The position numbers were made by a program, and so were the translations under genes. Under the pieces are notes generated by a model, which did no database searches, was not told the DNA's origin, and saw only the letters and a list, made by a program, of their open reading frames with translations. Below are positions 10,983 through 22,206 of a stretch of DNA of 55,505 nt, one piece after another (the first letter of the stretch is position 1; every line of letters starts with the position of its first letter). This DNA comes from Arachnopeziza araneosa. Lineage: Eukaryota > Ascomycota > Leotiomycetes > Helotiales > Arachnopezizaceae. Location of the stretch: positions 1-55,505 of the forward strand of contig QYAI01000160.1 in NCBI GenBank assembly GCA_003988855.1, in the 5' to 3' direction.

Positions 10983-11735
10983 GTTTGGAGTGAGTTGAAT
11001 AATGGTGTTTCTGGTAGAGGCTTTGAAGTGTTGATTTGTTTGTATTTGAATCTGCTTATTCGCGCTGATTTTGTTTCTGAAGAGGAGGCTTGTGAGGCTT
11101 GGAAGATGCAGTAGAAGAATCTGATGATGATGGTGATAATGACAAAAAGAAGTTCCCTCAACAGCGACACGACCTCTACTTATACACAAACCTCCTCTCG
11201 CTCACCTTGACATCCATCTCGTGGACCCTTCCGCAACGAGGTTATTCGCGAGGCTCGCCAAACCGCCCTTCGCGATCCCGCTCGATTGGGACGTCAATGC
11301 GCCACCCCTGCCTCACCTCGCTAACCACACCGGGAACCTCGCGAATCCTTCGGGAGTGGCGCCGCCCTCGCACTCATTGGTTCCAGCAGCTGCCGGACGC
11401 TGGTGTACGTCACCTGCAGGGGATGGTGCGGATTCATCGGTGCTGTCGCACTTTAGGAATGATTGGATTGGGTTCATAGGAAGGTTCACGACGAAGCTTG
11501 CATTATGGTTCTCTTCCCTTGGAGCATGGGGAATGCAACTCAACTTGACTGGTTTGTAAGTCAGAATTGATGCTTGTGATACGGATGTTGACGTTGACCA
11601 GACGTACCACCCCATTTTTGATCTTGAAGTGCACCAAGAGTCCTAACTATGCTACTTATGCTCTACTTCTATCATCTTTGAGATTCAATCCTCCCTTGCC
11701 TACCTTCCTCTCCTAGTTCTTTGGGACCGATAATT
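10983..11735. other. Intergenic; promoter of the cupin gene
   Basis: A GC-rich stretch at about 11220-11560 has open frames on both strands, but none shows recognisable motifs. The proximal part is the presumed promoter/5' UTR of the minus-strand cupin gene. Confidence 0.4.
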
Positions 11736-13894
11736 TCAAGAATCGGACTGTTCCATTTCCTCAATGTCAAACATATTTCGGAGATACTCTGCTGAACGCG
11801 GGACTTGGAATCCTAAAGCTACTTCCAGCAAAAGGATATCTTGGCGGGTCGAGGCATCAGCCGCAGACAGATTTGTCAATGGATCATACGATCCCGAACT
11901 CGCGATGAATAGATTGATGGCCAGGTGGAGGTAGCTGTCGGATGCTGCGAGTGCCGATTCAAACACGGAAAAGGCGCTTGACAGGATCATGTTGTCGTAG
12001 GTCAGCCTCTGCAAAAGCTTCCTGACAGTGGCCTGGATATAAAAGCTGTAGAGAGCGGAGATCCAATAGCCGTCTCTGTTCTTCAGGTTTTCCTTCTTGA
12101 AAAAGACGCGCGAGAGTTCGTCGAGGTACAAAGTTATGCTCAATTCCAAATTTGAGATGCACTGCACTTTGCAAGAATCGTCGGAGCAGTATGCATGGGA
12201 TGCCAAACATATGAAATCTTCTTCTTTGACATTCATCGCTTCCAGGCAACTGCGAAGACAGATGAGCGATTGTGCGATCAGCTGATCCTAGGAGTATTGT
12301 CAAATACACATCTGAATAATCTGGAGCAGATGCAACCTACAGTGTCCAGTTTGGCCTGATATATTGTAGCACAGCCTAAACAGTTTACAAAACTTTTGAA
12401 AGTTTGGTTTCTCATCAAGTCGAGGACGTTGCAAGACGAAGGGAGGTGGTCTAACTCCCAGGCTATAGCGAGAATACATTCATTTAACGGAGCTACTGCT
12501 GCTGGAAATATGTTTGGGTATTTTACTGAACGTAATGAGACTTGGATGGCCAGAGACACACAGTCCGAGACCTGCAATGCTACTTCTTTTGGAGTATCAT
12601 CTAAAGGGTGAAAGGCTTTCAAACTCTTGTCACGATTTTCGATATGGCAGTGCAAAATCTTGTTTGAGAGTTGTTCGCCTAACTGGTAGCCTCCGATATT
12701 GGTGGGCCAGAAGTTGACTCGAGGAGGGCCGCGATTAGGGCACAGCGTGATGGGAGGCATTTTTGATCTGAAGTCACCACGATTGCATCCAACCATGCTC
12801 CAGTTGGATCTCAACCGGCCTTTAGGACATAGATCACAAGGCGTTCCAGTGTCGCACTATTCCGAGTAAGCATCGCTGTCCGCACACGGCCGGTTAACTT
12901 ACACTCTTCCTCAAAAATTTGCACCTCCAGCAAGCACCAATTCGCTTAACAGCATTCATTGCTGTGACGGCAAAACTACTTAAGGGTCCTTGACGACCTG
13001 AAAACCCCGATGCTTGACTTCCAGAGTGCACTGAATTCGAATCGAAGACGATTTCTTGATATCCAGTACTGGCTCGACTGTGAACACTCGACCCCCGGCG
13101 AAACATTTTCTTGAATCCACTATGGCCTCGATCACTTTGAACGCTGCTCACCGATCCTGACGCACTTTTCAGCGGCTTGGGGTTAAACTCCCAAATTTCT
13201 TCCGCGAGTTGAATAGTGGATGGAGATGGTAGCGGAGTATTATGGCTTGAATGAGATTGAAGTTTAGGCCTCTTTCTTTCTCTCTCGGGAGAACTGAAGC
13301 TTTGAGTTTCATCTGATTGTGCAAACACTGAAAAGAGGGTTTCGTTTTCATTGGATAGCACTGTAGCAGCGATATCCTGCCAATCACTAGGCTCGAGGTC
13401 AGAAGAGTGCCGCGAGGCTGGGAATAGCCAAGGAGAGTCAGAAGCTGCAGCTGGCTCGCCAACGGGCAAGCTAAGCTGGGAAAGATAAGTTGGCTTGTCC
13501 ATCACAAAATTATGCAACCGATTGGAATCATTGGAGAAATCACTGGCAAGGTTCTCGGAGCGAGCCATTTCAAATAGCCCCAGGTCCCCAATCTCGAGAC
13601 TCATCTGCTTATCGGAGGCGGAAGTTCGGCTGATCCGCGCATTTCGCGTATGAAGAGAATACTCGTACTCCAGATCCAACTTGTGCGCGAACGTCTGAAG
13701 CGCTCTTTGCAAACGGCTGTCTGGGTTCTGCCATAACATATCATCTCGAACATCATCGTTCTTGAAAATAAGAATTTCAGAGTATAGATCAAGATTGGAC
13801 TGGTCATTCATGTCTACCAACGTTACTCTCACACTCTGTACATGCAAGAACAACGGGTCTTACCGATGGCTAGATTGATGCTTGATGAAGTCAT
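11736..13894 (-). CDS. Transcription factor with central Zn2Cys6 cluster
   Basis: Four exons on the minus strand (13894-13864, 13813-12903, 12856-12341, 12287-11736) with introns of 50, 46 and 53 nt bounded by GTAAGA, GTAAGT and GTAGGT donors and TAG acceptors; 669 aa. The zinc cluster is in the middle: C305-x2-C308-x6-C315-x5-C321-x2-C324-x13-C338, inside GACWRCKFLRKS and CDTGTPCDLCPKGR. The second intron falls exactly before Cys315, so only the spliced form carries the cluster. The N-terminal 300 residues are acidic and Ser rich (a likely activation or low-complexity region). The C-terminal half contains LDTDQLIAQSLICLRSCLEA and YWISALYSFYIQ, features seen in related C6 finger proteins of filamentous ascomycetes. 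A nuclear DNA-binding regulator is expected; targets are unknown. Confidence 0.88.
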
Positions 13895-14600
13895 ATTGAA
13901 AGTCAGGGACGAGGCGTAGCAAGGAGTAGAGTGCTCAAAACAGTCGAATCCAAGAGTGAAAATGACTAAAAGAATCAAATCCGTCGTTGTAATCTGGATC
14001 CAGCGAAGCTTCGGGTTCGATCTGTTGCGTCTGAAATAATATTTTTGAGTTATTAAAATGCCACGTCATTAGTTGAACTTGGAGCGGTGTTGGGAATTTG
14101 CAGTGAGGCTGTCGACAGGCGGTCATCCATTTCTAGTTAGTGTGTTTCTGATCAATCAAATTCCTGCGAGAATAAATTGTGCCTTCTAAATAAGGCTTCC
14201 AGCGTTGGATATTGCACGCTGTTCAGGCAACAATTCTACACGCACATCCATCATTGATCGAGTACGCACCACAGCTAAGCCTAAATCGGAGACCGACCTC
14301 CAAGGTCAGCGCCCAGATGGAAAAACGACATTTCCGTCCCAGTGTGAGCCGATTACGAGGAACCGCTCAAGCCACTACCCAATCCCCATCCGGACCGACT
14401 TCTAAGGTTGACGGACCGCCGACCTTATCTCAACATGAGGCTGATACATACAACCTTAATCCGGTTGACCACCTCCATACGGCCAACAATCAGTTCTTTC
14501 CAAGGTGCTGAAGTTGGATTAAAAGGCATGGACATCCTCCAGAAATAATGTTTAATTTTACCACCGCTACTCTGATCATTACTCTAAAGCACATATCATC
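13895..14600. other. Divergent promoter region
   Basis: Lies between the minus-strand C6 regulator and a plus-strand orphan gene. A 63-codon minus-strand open frame at 13935-14126 could be a leader ORF or an extra 5' exon of the regulator, but no splice pair joining it was convincing. Confidence 0.45.
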
Positions 14601-15319
14601 ATGTGCAATTCCTCAAAAACCGATACCTCTCGCACTCACTCTGCAAATCGACAACACCCCCAGCAACGCATCCCATACATCACATACAAGACTTCAATGG
14701 AGCCGTATACAGATCTTGAATTACCGATTCGAATTGTTGATGTTTCGCGCGGATTGAAGGTCGACAACGCTCCTTCAAGTCACCTTCAAGTTGACAGCTT
14801 GATGAATGGGCAGAAGGAATTTTTCTCTAGGAAAGGCGATCTCGCTGCAGAAAGACTTGGCAACTTTAGCAAAAGCGTGCAAGGTCTACATACGCTCCTT
14901 GGTGAGATGCGCTCCAACCCCAGCAGAATTTACTTGCTAAGTTGCTGTCTTTAGAGGAACCGCGAGACTTCTCTACAGAGGTACAATCTCCAGCGTGGAT
15001 ACCATACCATAGTTTACTGGGAACTGCAAGCTTTACTTATTCTAGCACTTCGGTAAACTCCGACAATGGTTCCCAAGTCAGCATTCCTCTCAGCAACGAC
15101 AGCCCAGCAGATCTCGAGACCGTCTCGAGTTGCAATTGTACCATCTACGATAGAAGCCACGCTATCCATACACGACCAAAATGCAGTGTTGAGAGCCAAG
15201 CCGCAGCCCTTTGTGGTGTTGGAGAATGGATTGATGATTTTCATGGTAATTCGTGGATGTCGTGGCAAAGCTTTTCGTCTTTTATTACCATGGCTGAAGA
15301 TCTGAAATCGAGTTTGTAA
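14601..15319 (+). CDS. Hypothetical two-exon protein
   Basis: Exon 1 (14601-14901) and exon 2 (14955-15319) join across a 53-nt intron with GTGAGA donor, TGCTAAG branch and TCTTTAG acceptor. The join keeps the frame and gives LLEEPRDFSTEVQ across the junction; about 221 aa. A later Met at 14697 would give a shorter product starting MEPYTDLELPIRIVDVSRG. The protein has a mid-region with three Cys near its end (SSCNCTIYDR, PKCSVESQ), a Trp-rich C-terminus (GNSWMSWQSF) and no signal peptide or membrane segment. No family was recognised. The intact splice signals argue that it is real. Confidence 0.5.
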
Positions 15320-15942
15320 ATTTATCCTCTCAACTCTAATATTTTCTCAGAAAGAGCACTTGCGCATGGTTAGGATGTAGTGGAATATTAGAGCTCGGAT
15401 ATCTCTATCGCTATTCACTTGAGGTACAAATATTGGTGTGGATTGAAGCTTTAGTATTTGATCAGCGACAGAGTTATAAATCGGAATTTTGGGTACTCTA
15501 ATTCTCCAGATTGGTCTGGTAAAGGTTACAATAAAAACAGTCTTAATAAGCTCGAATCAAGAGAATAGTCCATTCCGTCTCACCTACCCTTAAGTTAATT
15601 ATCGTAGCAAGTTATAAGCGACCGCGCCATGAAGGCTTTGCGGAAGCTTTTCTGCCGGGGATCATGGCAACTATCGATATTTTTATACTACAATTGAGGG
15701 CTGTAGAGCAACTTTGGTATATTTCTTACTTACATTGCGTATATACATACCCCACTTCTATAAGCGAATAGGGTCTCCATAAACCACAGTCACACCACAT
15801 ATCTGAACCCCGCGCTTACGTCTCGACATAAGACGAGCACCAATTTCACAGTATCAACTCACTGCCAAACTTTGGAATTATTGCACGTCAGAACTTGTAA
15901 TCGCTCTGCTTATTCTCCGCTGGTAATCTTTGCCCGAGAGCT
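15320..15942. other. Intergenic, no supported gene
   Basis: AT-rich spacer and 5' flank of the following HET gene. Confidence 0.5.
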
Positions 15943-18360
15943 ATGGCAGGAGGTTTCGATAGTGGCAGTGAAAGCCCTGACACTGATAGCCAAAGCTCCA
16001 ATGCTGACGATCAAAGTTCCGATAGTGGCAGTGAGGTCCGTGACAACATTAGTCAAAGCTCAAGTGCCTACTATCCAAGCTCCGATTCCGACAGGGTAGG
16101 CCTTCGTGTAACTAGGCAACACTCCAATTCTAGCTCTCTGCAAGCCACAGGATACTTGCACCGCTACGCAGAACTTGGACGTGTACTGGGACGCAAATTC
16201 GCCGTCTGGAAACCATATATCTGCTCCGGCTGTCAGCGTTACCTCCCAGCCAACGATGTCAAGTCCGAGTCCGACGGTGATAATTGGTACCAATATGATA
16301 ATGAAAGCCGGGGGTTAGTACGGATCAGCCCCTGGATGCCGACAAGGCACTGCGTTATGTGCAAGTTGCTCACCCAGCTTGTAGATGACCATGACGAAAT
16401 CGACTTAGAAAGGAAAAAATGTCTCCTGGTCCCTCAGGATGGTAACTGCCCAAGGAAGCCATTTTTAAAAAATTGGTCACTCCGTTACGGAGTGACCGTT
16501 ACAAACTTAGCATATGAGCCCGGGCCAAGATACAGGTACGATTGCGATTCCGATGACAGCTATTCGCCTATGGGTATCAGTCTTTCAGGTCCCGAGTTGG
16601 CATCAAGACAGTCAAGGGACCTCAGAAATGACTGGAAAGACCGCGGCATCTTAATGGTCGCCGAGAAAAATCGAGATCCCGACGGGTACGGAGTAAAGCT
16701 CTTGGATCGTAATAAAGTCGACTTTGATCATGTCAAGAGCTGGATTACAGCGTGCAAGTACCGTCATATGGAATGCCAGTCACCTCGCAACTTGAGCAGA
16801 GTTCTTCGAGTTATCGATTGCCAGACAAAGAAGCTCATCACCAAGCCAGATGACAGCGAGTACCTGACCTTAAGTTATGTATGGGGAAACCGGAAGCCAT
16901 CAATATGGGACCATCGTCGACGGAAAAATCCATTTGACCTTGGAAGCCCACCTCGGGTAGTTAGGGACGCCATGGCCGTGACTTTAGAGCTGGGCTGCCA
17001 GTATCTGTGGGTGGACAAATATTGCATAGACCAAGCGGATGTGGCTGGCAAGATGGCAGAGATTGCAATCATGGACCAGATATACGAGAATTCCATCCTC
17101 ACCGTAGTCGATGCAGTCGGGGACCATGACGACTACGGCTTGGTCGGCTGCGGTACAACGCCACTTCGTCGTCGGAAGAAGCAGCCAGTGGCTCATGTGG
17201 GTTCTCGCACTTATGCATGGACCATGAACGGGGTTGCCTCTGCGGTGAACAACAGCCCTTGGGCTACTCGAGGTTGGACGTTCCAGGAGGGCCTCTTATC
17301 AACCCGCTGCCTTTTCTTCACACAGGAGCAGGTGTATTTCGTCTGCAAGAGAAGTTACGAACGCGAAACGGTACCACGCAGACCTAATGCTAACTACTTC
17401 AAAGACAATATACAGCTGAGCAGCTTGTTCAAAAATGGCCAGCCTGAGACCATTTTCACAGTATCCGAGACTTTTGAAAAGAGGGGTTATCTTGCTGATC
17501 TGATGAATCTTATCGACATGTACGCAGCGCGCTCACTAACGAATGATTCGGACGCCTTGAACGCATTCCGTAGAATACTCGCACGTTGTCACTTGCCCAC
17601 GTACTGGGGCGTCCCCTTCATCGAATTTACAGAGTTGCTTGGCCTAAGGCGGACGGAGATGCTGCCAGCAGATTTTTCTGACCCTGGAAATGTTACAGCA
17701 GGCTTTCTCGCAGGTCTTGCTTGGAAGCCCACTACACGAGATACTAAGCATAGAAAATGTATGCCTAGTTGGTCATGGCTTGGAATCTCCCAGGTTTCGA
17801 TCGATTTCGCCTTGGATGGTATCACTAAAAATGACGGAGAGGATGAGACACTCAGCACTCTGAACGATAACTATGAAATATCAGTGATGGCGCATCCAGA
17901 TGGGTTGGATTCCGCAAAACCCATAATCGAAATCTGGAGGGAAGCAGATAATTGGGTCATACCTGAGCTATCGCGATACATAAAGATCACAGCTCCAGCG
18001 GCGAAGGTGGTCGGCATCCAGTGGCGGCGCCCGGTCCCTGTCGCATTTGAGGCATTGCTGCCGGTCGAACTCTCGATTCAAGGAAGTGAGAACAAGACCT
18101 GGACGTTGGACTGCGATACTCGTCGAACTTGGCTCAGGTTGAAAAAAACGAGCCGGCAATCGACGGAAGTTCCTCTGGACCTCAAGGTCGTCTGGCTGAA
18201 GCATAGGTACTCTCAGCCCCCATACTCAGAAGTAATAAAGCTATATCTTGTTTTGCAACGCCATACAGAATGCTACAAACGGATTGGGCGCATTCATTGG
18301 AGAGGCTCTGCGCGAGCAGAGATGTTTTCTACGCGCGTGGAAACCATAGTTCTTGGATAG
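15943..18360 (+). CDS. HET-domain protein, large, N-terminal Ser/Asp repeats
   Basis: Single exon, 805 aa. The N-terminus has two imperfect 21-residue Ser/Asp-rich repeats (residues about 5-46, each starting DSGSE). Two CxxC pairs follow (ICSGC near 92, CVMC near 137) that could bind zinc. The HET domain spans about 307-455 with all three signature motifs: YLTLSYVWG near 307, YLWVDKYCIDQ near 354 and TRGWTFQEGLLS near 442. After it come SDALNAFRRIL and PTYWGVPF, then PSWSWLGIS, all typical of the subfamily. HET proteins trigger regulated cell death on heterokaryon incompatibility or are related recognition proteins; the specificity of this one is unknown. Its closest relative in the window is the HET gene at 47109-49372. 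Confidence 0.93.
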   Translation: MAGGFDSGSESPDTDSQSSNADDQSSDSGSEVRDNISQSSSAYYPSSDSDRVGLRVTRQHSNSSSLQATGYLHRYAELGRVLGRKFAVWKPYICSGCQRYLPANDVKSESDGDNWYQYDNESRGLVRISPWMPTRHCVMCKLLTQLVDDHDEIDLERKKCLLVPQDGNCPRKPFLKNWSLRYGVTVTNLAYEPGPRYRYDCDSDDSYSPMGISLSGPELASRQSRDLRNDWKDRGILMVAEKNRDPDGYGVKLLDRNKVDFDHVKSWITACKYRHMECQSPRNLSRVLRVIDCQTKKLITKPDDSEYLTLSYVWGNRKPSIWDHRRRKNPFDLGSPPRVVRDAMAVTLELGCQYLWVDKYCIDQADVAGKMAEIAIMDQIYENSILTVVDAVGDHDDYGLVGCGTTPLRRRKKQPVAHVGSRTYAWTMNGVASAVNNSPWATRGWTFQEGLLSTRCLFFTQEQVYFVCKRSYERETVPRRPNANYFKDNIQLSSLFKNGQPETIFTVSETFEKRGYLADLMNLIDMYAARSLTNDSDALNAFRRILARCHLPTYWGVPFIEFTELLGLRRTEMLPADFSDPGNVTAGFLAGLAWKPTTRDTKHRKCMPSWSWLGISQVSIDFALDGITKNDGEDETLSTLNDNYEISVMAHPDGLDSAKPIIEIWREADNWVIPELSRYIKITAPAAKVVGIQWRRPVPVAFEALLPVELSIQGSENKTWTLDCDTRRTWLRLKKTSRQSTEVPLDLKVVWLKHRYSQPPYSEVIKLYLVLQRHTECYKRIGRIHWRGSARAEMFSTRVETIVLG
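15961..16084 (+). repeat. Imperfect 63-nt tandem repeat in HET N-terminus
   Basis: Two copies of a 63-nt unit, each beginning GATAGTGGCAGTGA, encode the two 21-residue Ser/Asp-rich segments. A partial third copy (DSD) follows. Confidence 0.7.
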
Positions 18361-18982
18361 TAAAATCAAGTCGGTCATGGATAGAGGAAATTGTCAGGGC
18401 ATGTAACACTGGTTCGATGGTCGTTTGTACTATCCAAAAGTTGGTGGTCAATTTAATTTAGAGGTACCGACCTACGTGGCGATATTGCATAAATTCGCGC
18501 ACTACAGTAGCTAACGGGTCAATTGTATCGTTCGAGATTTCGATTTCGAATACGATTCGAGAATTACAAGCACTGCGTGTAGTCGGTTGTCGTAAAAGAA
18601 ATCTTATTCAGACTAATTTCGAAACTTTTGTTGCACGCTGAGTAACGCTTAGTCTTAAAGTAATTCGCTAACTCTTCGAAGTTTTGCCGACCGCATAGCT
18701 ACCTCAGACTCTATACCGCATCAACTTTTCTTCACCGTGTCGTCGACTGCGAGCCCAACCAGTCCAGTTTACTGCGCGGTTCGACACCCAGTTAACACCT
18801 AAAAAATGCTTATGCTTAGATCTTCATTCCTCATCCATGAGATTCTACGCCAAAAATCTGATGCAGCTTTACCAGCGACCGACTCACCTCAGCTTGTGGC
18901 TGCTGAGGTAGACGTAGGCCAGCATCCCGCTGGCTTCACTGGGCGCATAATAGGCAAGCTGATACCAAAATATATGTAGAGC
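18361..18982. other. Intergenic between HET gene and HET pseudogene
   Basis: AT-biased sequence without a supported frame. It could include decayed 5' parts of the next pseudogene. Confidence 0.45.
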
Positions 18983-19942
18983 ATGGAGAGGCTTAAACGG
19001 GGGCGCAGGCAAAGGAAGAAGCGCAAACTTTCACGAAAGCCGCCCATTTTGACGCAGGTTCTTGACTCTCATCCTGAAGTCAACCCACCAAGACCTAGTT
19101 TTGTATATCTCAAGGAGTTGTCTGGTGGTGATGTAGCGTGTACCATCAGGCTCTTGAGTCTACATCCTGGAAGACCAGAAGACCTTATTTGCTGTGATCT
19201 ACAGTATGTCTCTCTGAGCGCGACTCCGGAATACGAAGCTGTCTTATACTGTTGTGGAATACGGGCAGGCGCAATAGAAATTCGATGCGACGGGAGGCCT
19301 TTCATGATCACCAAAGAACTTGCCGCAGCGTTCAAGAATTTTCGCCGGGAGGACTCAAATAGGCTACTTTAGGTAGATGCTATTTGTATCAACCAAGAGG
19401 ACACGAAGGAGAAAAATTGCCAGGCGCCACTCATGCGAACAGTCTATGAGAAGGCTATTGCGGTTCAAGTTTGGCTAGGAGAAGATACGTCGGAAAGCTT
19501 TGGCGCAAAAGCCTTCAAATTCCTTGAGGCTCTCAAAGATGCTTGTATGAGCTTAGGATGGAAGTTTCATTTCACCCAGCTCGCCGTCAAAGTTCCAAAG
19601 TTTTATGCCTCTAACTTGCCCGACATTCATCATCCAGATTGGGCTACTATGGGTAAGCTCTTAAGGATGCCGTGGTTTGGGTGAGCTTGGATTATCCAAA
19701 AACTTGTTGTTTCTCGTGCAGCGAATCTCCATTGCGGCTCAGCGTCTCTGTCTTGGAATGACTTCTATATCGCATTTCTCTTTGGGTTAAGCACGGACTT
19801 TTTCTCGCTACGCTCAGATATCATTCACGATTTTTTTGGCATATCAGAATCTGAGTCAGTTGATTATAACTCATCACTGTCTAAAGGCCAACTCCCGAAT
19901 TCTAAACCGAAAAGACGTAGTGTCTTGCCTGAGACTCTATAA
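18983..19942 (+). pseudogene. HET-domain pseudogene with two nonsense codons
   Basis: One continuous frame once two stops are ignored. It reads YEAVLYCCG (degenerate YEALSYCWG), IRCDGRPFMITKELAAAF, then a stop at 19370-19372 exactly where the family has the Trp of LWVDAICINQ; VDAICINQEDTKEKNCQ follows directly. It continues with IAVQVWLGEDTSES and LLRMPWFG, then a TGA at 19682-19684 where Arg of FxRAWIIQE is expected, followed by AWIIQKLVVSRA. The frame ends at a TAA at 19940-19942 without the usual C-terminal region. The stops fit TGG to TAG and CGA to TGA transitions. It belongs to a different HET branch (CDGR/VWLGE type) from its neighbours. A non-functional gene is the likeliest reading. 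Confidence 0.88.
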
Positions 19943-20386
19943 TGTTTGAATTTAAGTTTCGACCAAATTACGCTGTGCAATAACGAATTCTGGTGCTATA
20001 GTTGTGGATAACACCGGCTGACTTGGGCATTTTGCGGCCGAAGGAATGGTCATCGTTAAGAATTTAGGACTTTTCTACGCTAAGGTCATCTAGTGTTTTG
20101 ATCTTCAAAAGCTGTCGAGAATATTATACTTCGTTGTAGCAGTGCTCGTAACTTCGGCATTGATTTAATCTCTAAACTTGCAATATATTGCACGATAATA
20201 GGGTGCACTGCAAATTAAGGTGGTGTCCAGGCCTGATCCCGTGATGGTGAAATGTTTTGAGGCTCATATAGGTCGGTTCGGCTATTCTGACACCCCCTGT
20301 GATACTATCACATTACCTACGTAATCCAAAACTTCTAGGCTGGTTCATATCTTGCACTGACCAACCTCGCCCTCATCAGCCGACTT
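19943..20386. other. Intergenic
   Basis: Possible decayed tail of the HET pseudogene, then the promoter of the aldo-keto reductase gene. No motif is readable. Confidence 0.4.
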
Positions 20387-21536
20387 ATGTTACCTTATCG
20401 AACTCTACCTCGGAGCCTTCACCGTACTCTATCCCGGCTGCTTCAATCTACGTCGCTACCTGACAATAGTGTTGGATACGATTCTTCTCTATTCAACTCT
20501 CGAACATACAGTATGAATTTCGACAACGACAGTAATCGTATTCTCGGAGTAGTTGGCAACCCGCCATTCATCTACGGAACAGCATGGAAGAAGGATGATA
20601 CGACCCGCCTCGTAAAGGAAGCCCTTTTGGCAGGATTCAGAGCGTTTGATACTGCAGCGCAACCGAAACACTACAGAGAAGATCTTGTCGGGGAGGCTCT
20701 AAGGGAAGCGTTTAGGGATAAAACAGTGACTAGAGAGCAGGTATTTGTATGTGATTCACTTGTTCCCACTTCTGCCTTGCTATTAAGATTACGGTATACA
20801 ATCACTGGATTATTTAATAACTCCTTTTAGAAAGAGTAATGGCTCACTAAAAGAATAGGTTCAGACCAAGTTCACTTCTAAAGATGGACAAGATCTAGAC
20901 AATATTCCCTATAACGTCCAGTCCCCTATTCAGGAGCAAGTCAAAACCTCCGTGGAATCGTCACTCCATAATCTCCGCCCAACCGAATCACTAGAATCCA
21001 TCAGAGATGCATACATCAACTGTTTGGTCCTTCATTCACCGCTAAGGACCTTTACTGAAACAATGGAAGCATGGACGGCTATGGAGTCCTACTGCGATTC
21101 CAAAAAGGTGCTCAGCCTGGGTATCTCGAATGTTAATCTTGGGGTTCTTCAGCTTCTTTGTCAAGTATGCACAATTCCGCCTGTGGTTGTACAGAATCGA
21201 TTCTATGCCAAGAGCGGCTACGATGTCGCTATTCGCGAATTCTGTCATCAGAAGGGTATCATCTATCAATCTTTTTGGACCCTCACGGGGAATCCAAAGG
21301 TGCTTGAGAGTGAGCCCGTACGGCAGCTGAGCGAGTCTGTTGGTGTGTCAAGGCAGGTGGCTCTTTACGCTCTCGTTATAGAAAAGGGAATTGTGCCTTT
21401 GAACGGAACCACAAATGTTGGGCGCATGAAAGAGGATCTTGATCATGTAGCCAGAGTGAGAGAATGGTCGCTAGCCAATGTGGACGTTTGGAGTAGAATA
21501 GTGGAGGAATTTGAAAAGGTTATTTCTCCTCAGTAG
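20387..21536 (+). CDS. Aldo-keto reductase family protein
   Basis: Two exons (20387-20746, 20859-21536) around a 112-nt intron (GTATGT donor, AATAG acceptor); 345 aa. NAD(P)H-dependent carbonyl reduction is the expected chemistry. The catalytic tetrad can be placed: Asp in FRAFDTAAQ, Tyr in HYREDLVGEAL, Lys in VQTKFTSKDG at the exon junction, His in CLVLHSPL. Later barrel strands include VLSLGISNVN, VVQNRFYAK and GIVPLNGTTNVGRMKEDL (cofactor phosphate region). The first about 42 residues are Arg/Ser/Leu rich without acidic residues until Asp27, resembling a mitochondrial targeting sequence; a second Met (MNFDNDSNR) would give a cytosolic form. The intron is longer than the other introns assigned here apart from those near 27.9 and 37.6 kb. 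Substrate unknown. Confidence 0.9.
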
Positions 21537-22206
21537 GAAAAGAATGATAGACAAATCAATCCTAACACTTTGAAATCAACCTATCAATTCACATAAGTTG
21601 GCCATATTGAAAGCTCAAACGCGAAACTTTCGTTCCGTTAGTGTTGCTCGTGCACGCTGATACTGATATCGGACATGATTTAATTACATTCTTTGCCTGT
21701 AAGCGCATTTTAAACAGTAAGTTGGGGGGCATTCTTGCTTCATTTCTATTAGTATATATAACAGTAAATGAGATCTTTCCATATAATATACTATGCAATT
21801 AAAGATTCACCAGCACTATAGTCAGACACAGTCCTTAAGCATGAATCTGGATGCTAACCGCGAGAAGCCTGTATAGGACCAAAAGTGGGCAAAGACTAAA
21901 TACAAGTAGCTAGAACAGGTAATGGCTGAGCCAACCTTGTAGAAAATACCACTTGAGAGTGACATCTGTAACAGATGAACCAAGCCTGTGTAACACAGTG
22001 TATTATCAGGATTTGCTTCTGCAATTATGAAGGGTGAAGGCTGCGGCTGATACCTTCTCCTTGTGAGTAACGAGAACAGTATTAATTTATTGGTTATCTT
22101 GCGGGGCCAGCGCTTGAGTATTTGCTTCGCTCTGTGAGAGGGGGGATTGCGAATGTGCCCAGCCTGACTCTGACATCCTTTTCCGGGAACGAATTTCTCG
22201 GTAAAA
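21537..22206. other. Intergenic, maybe lost 5' part of the next pseudogene
   Basis: No complete frame. Around 22110-22200 a Ser/Leu-rich frame (PSLTLTSFSGNEF) hints at the degraded N-terminal part of the membrane-protein relic downstream. Confidence 0.35.

Noticed and set aside
11221..11559. 112-codon plus-strand frame in a GC-rich stretch
   Set aside because: Competing frames of similar length on both strands, no ATG-led start and no recognisable domain.
13935..14126. 63-codon minus-strand frame upstream of the C6 regulator
   Set aside because: Could be a 5' exon or leader ORF, but no donor-acceptor pair joined it in frame to the regulator, whose 31-nt first exon already explains the start.
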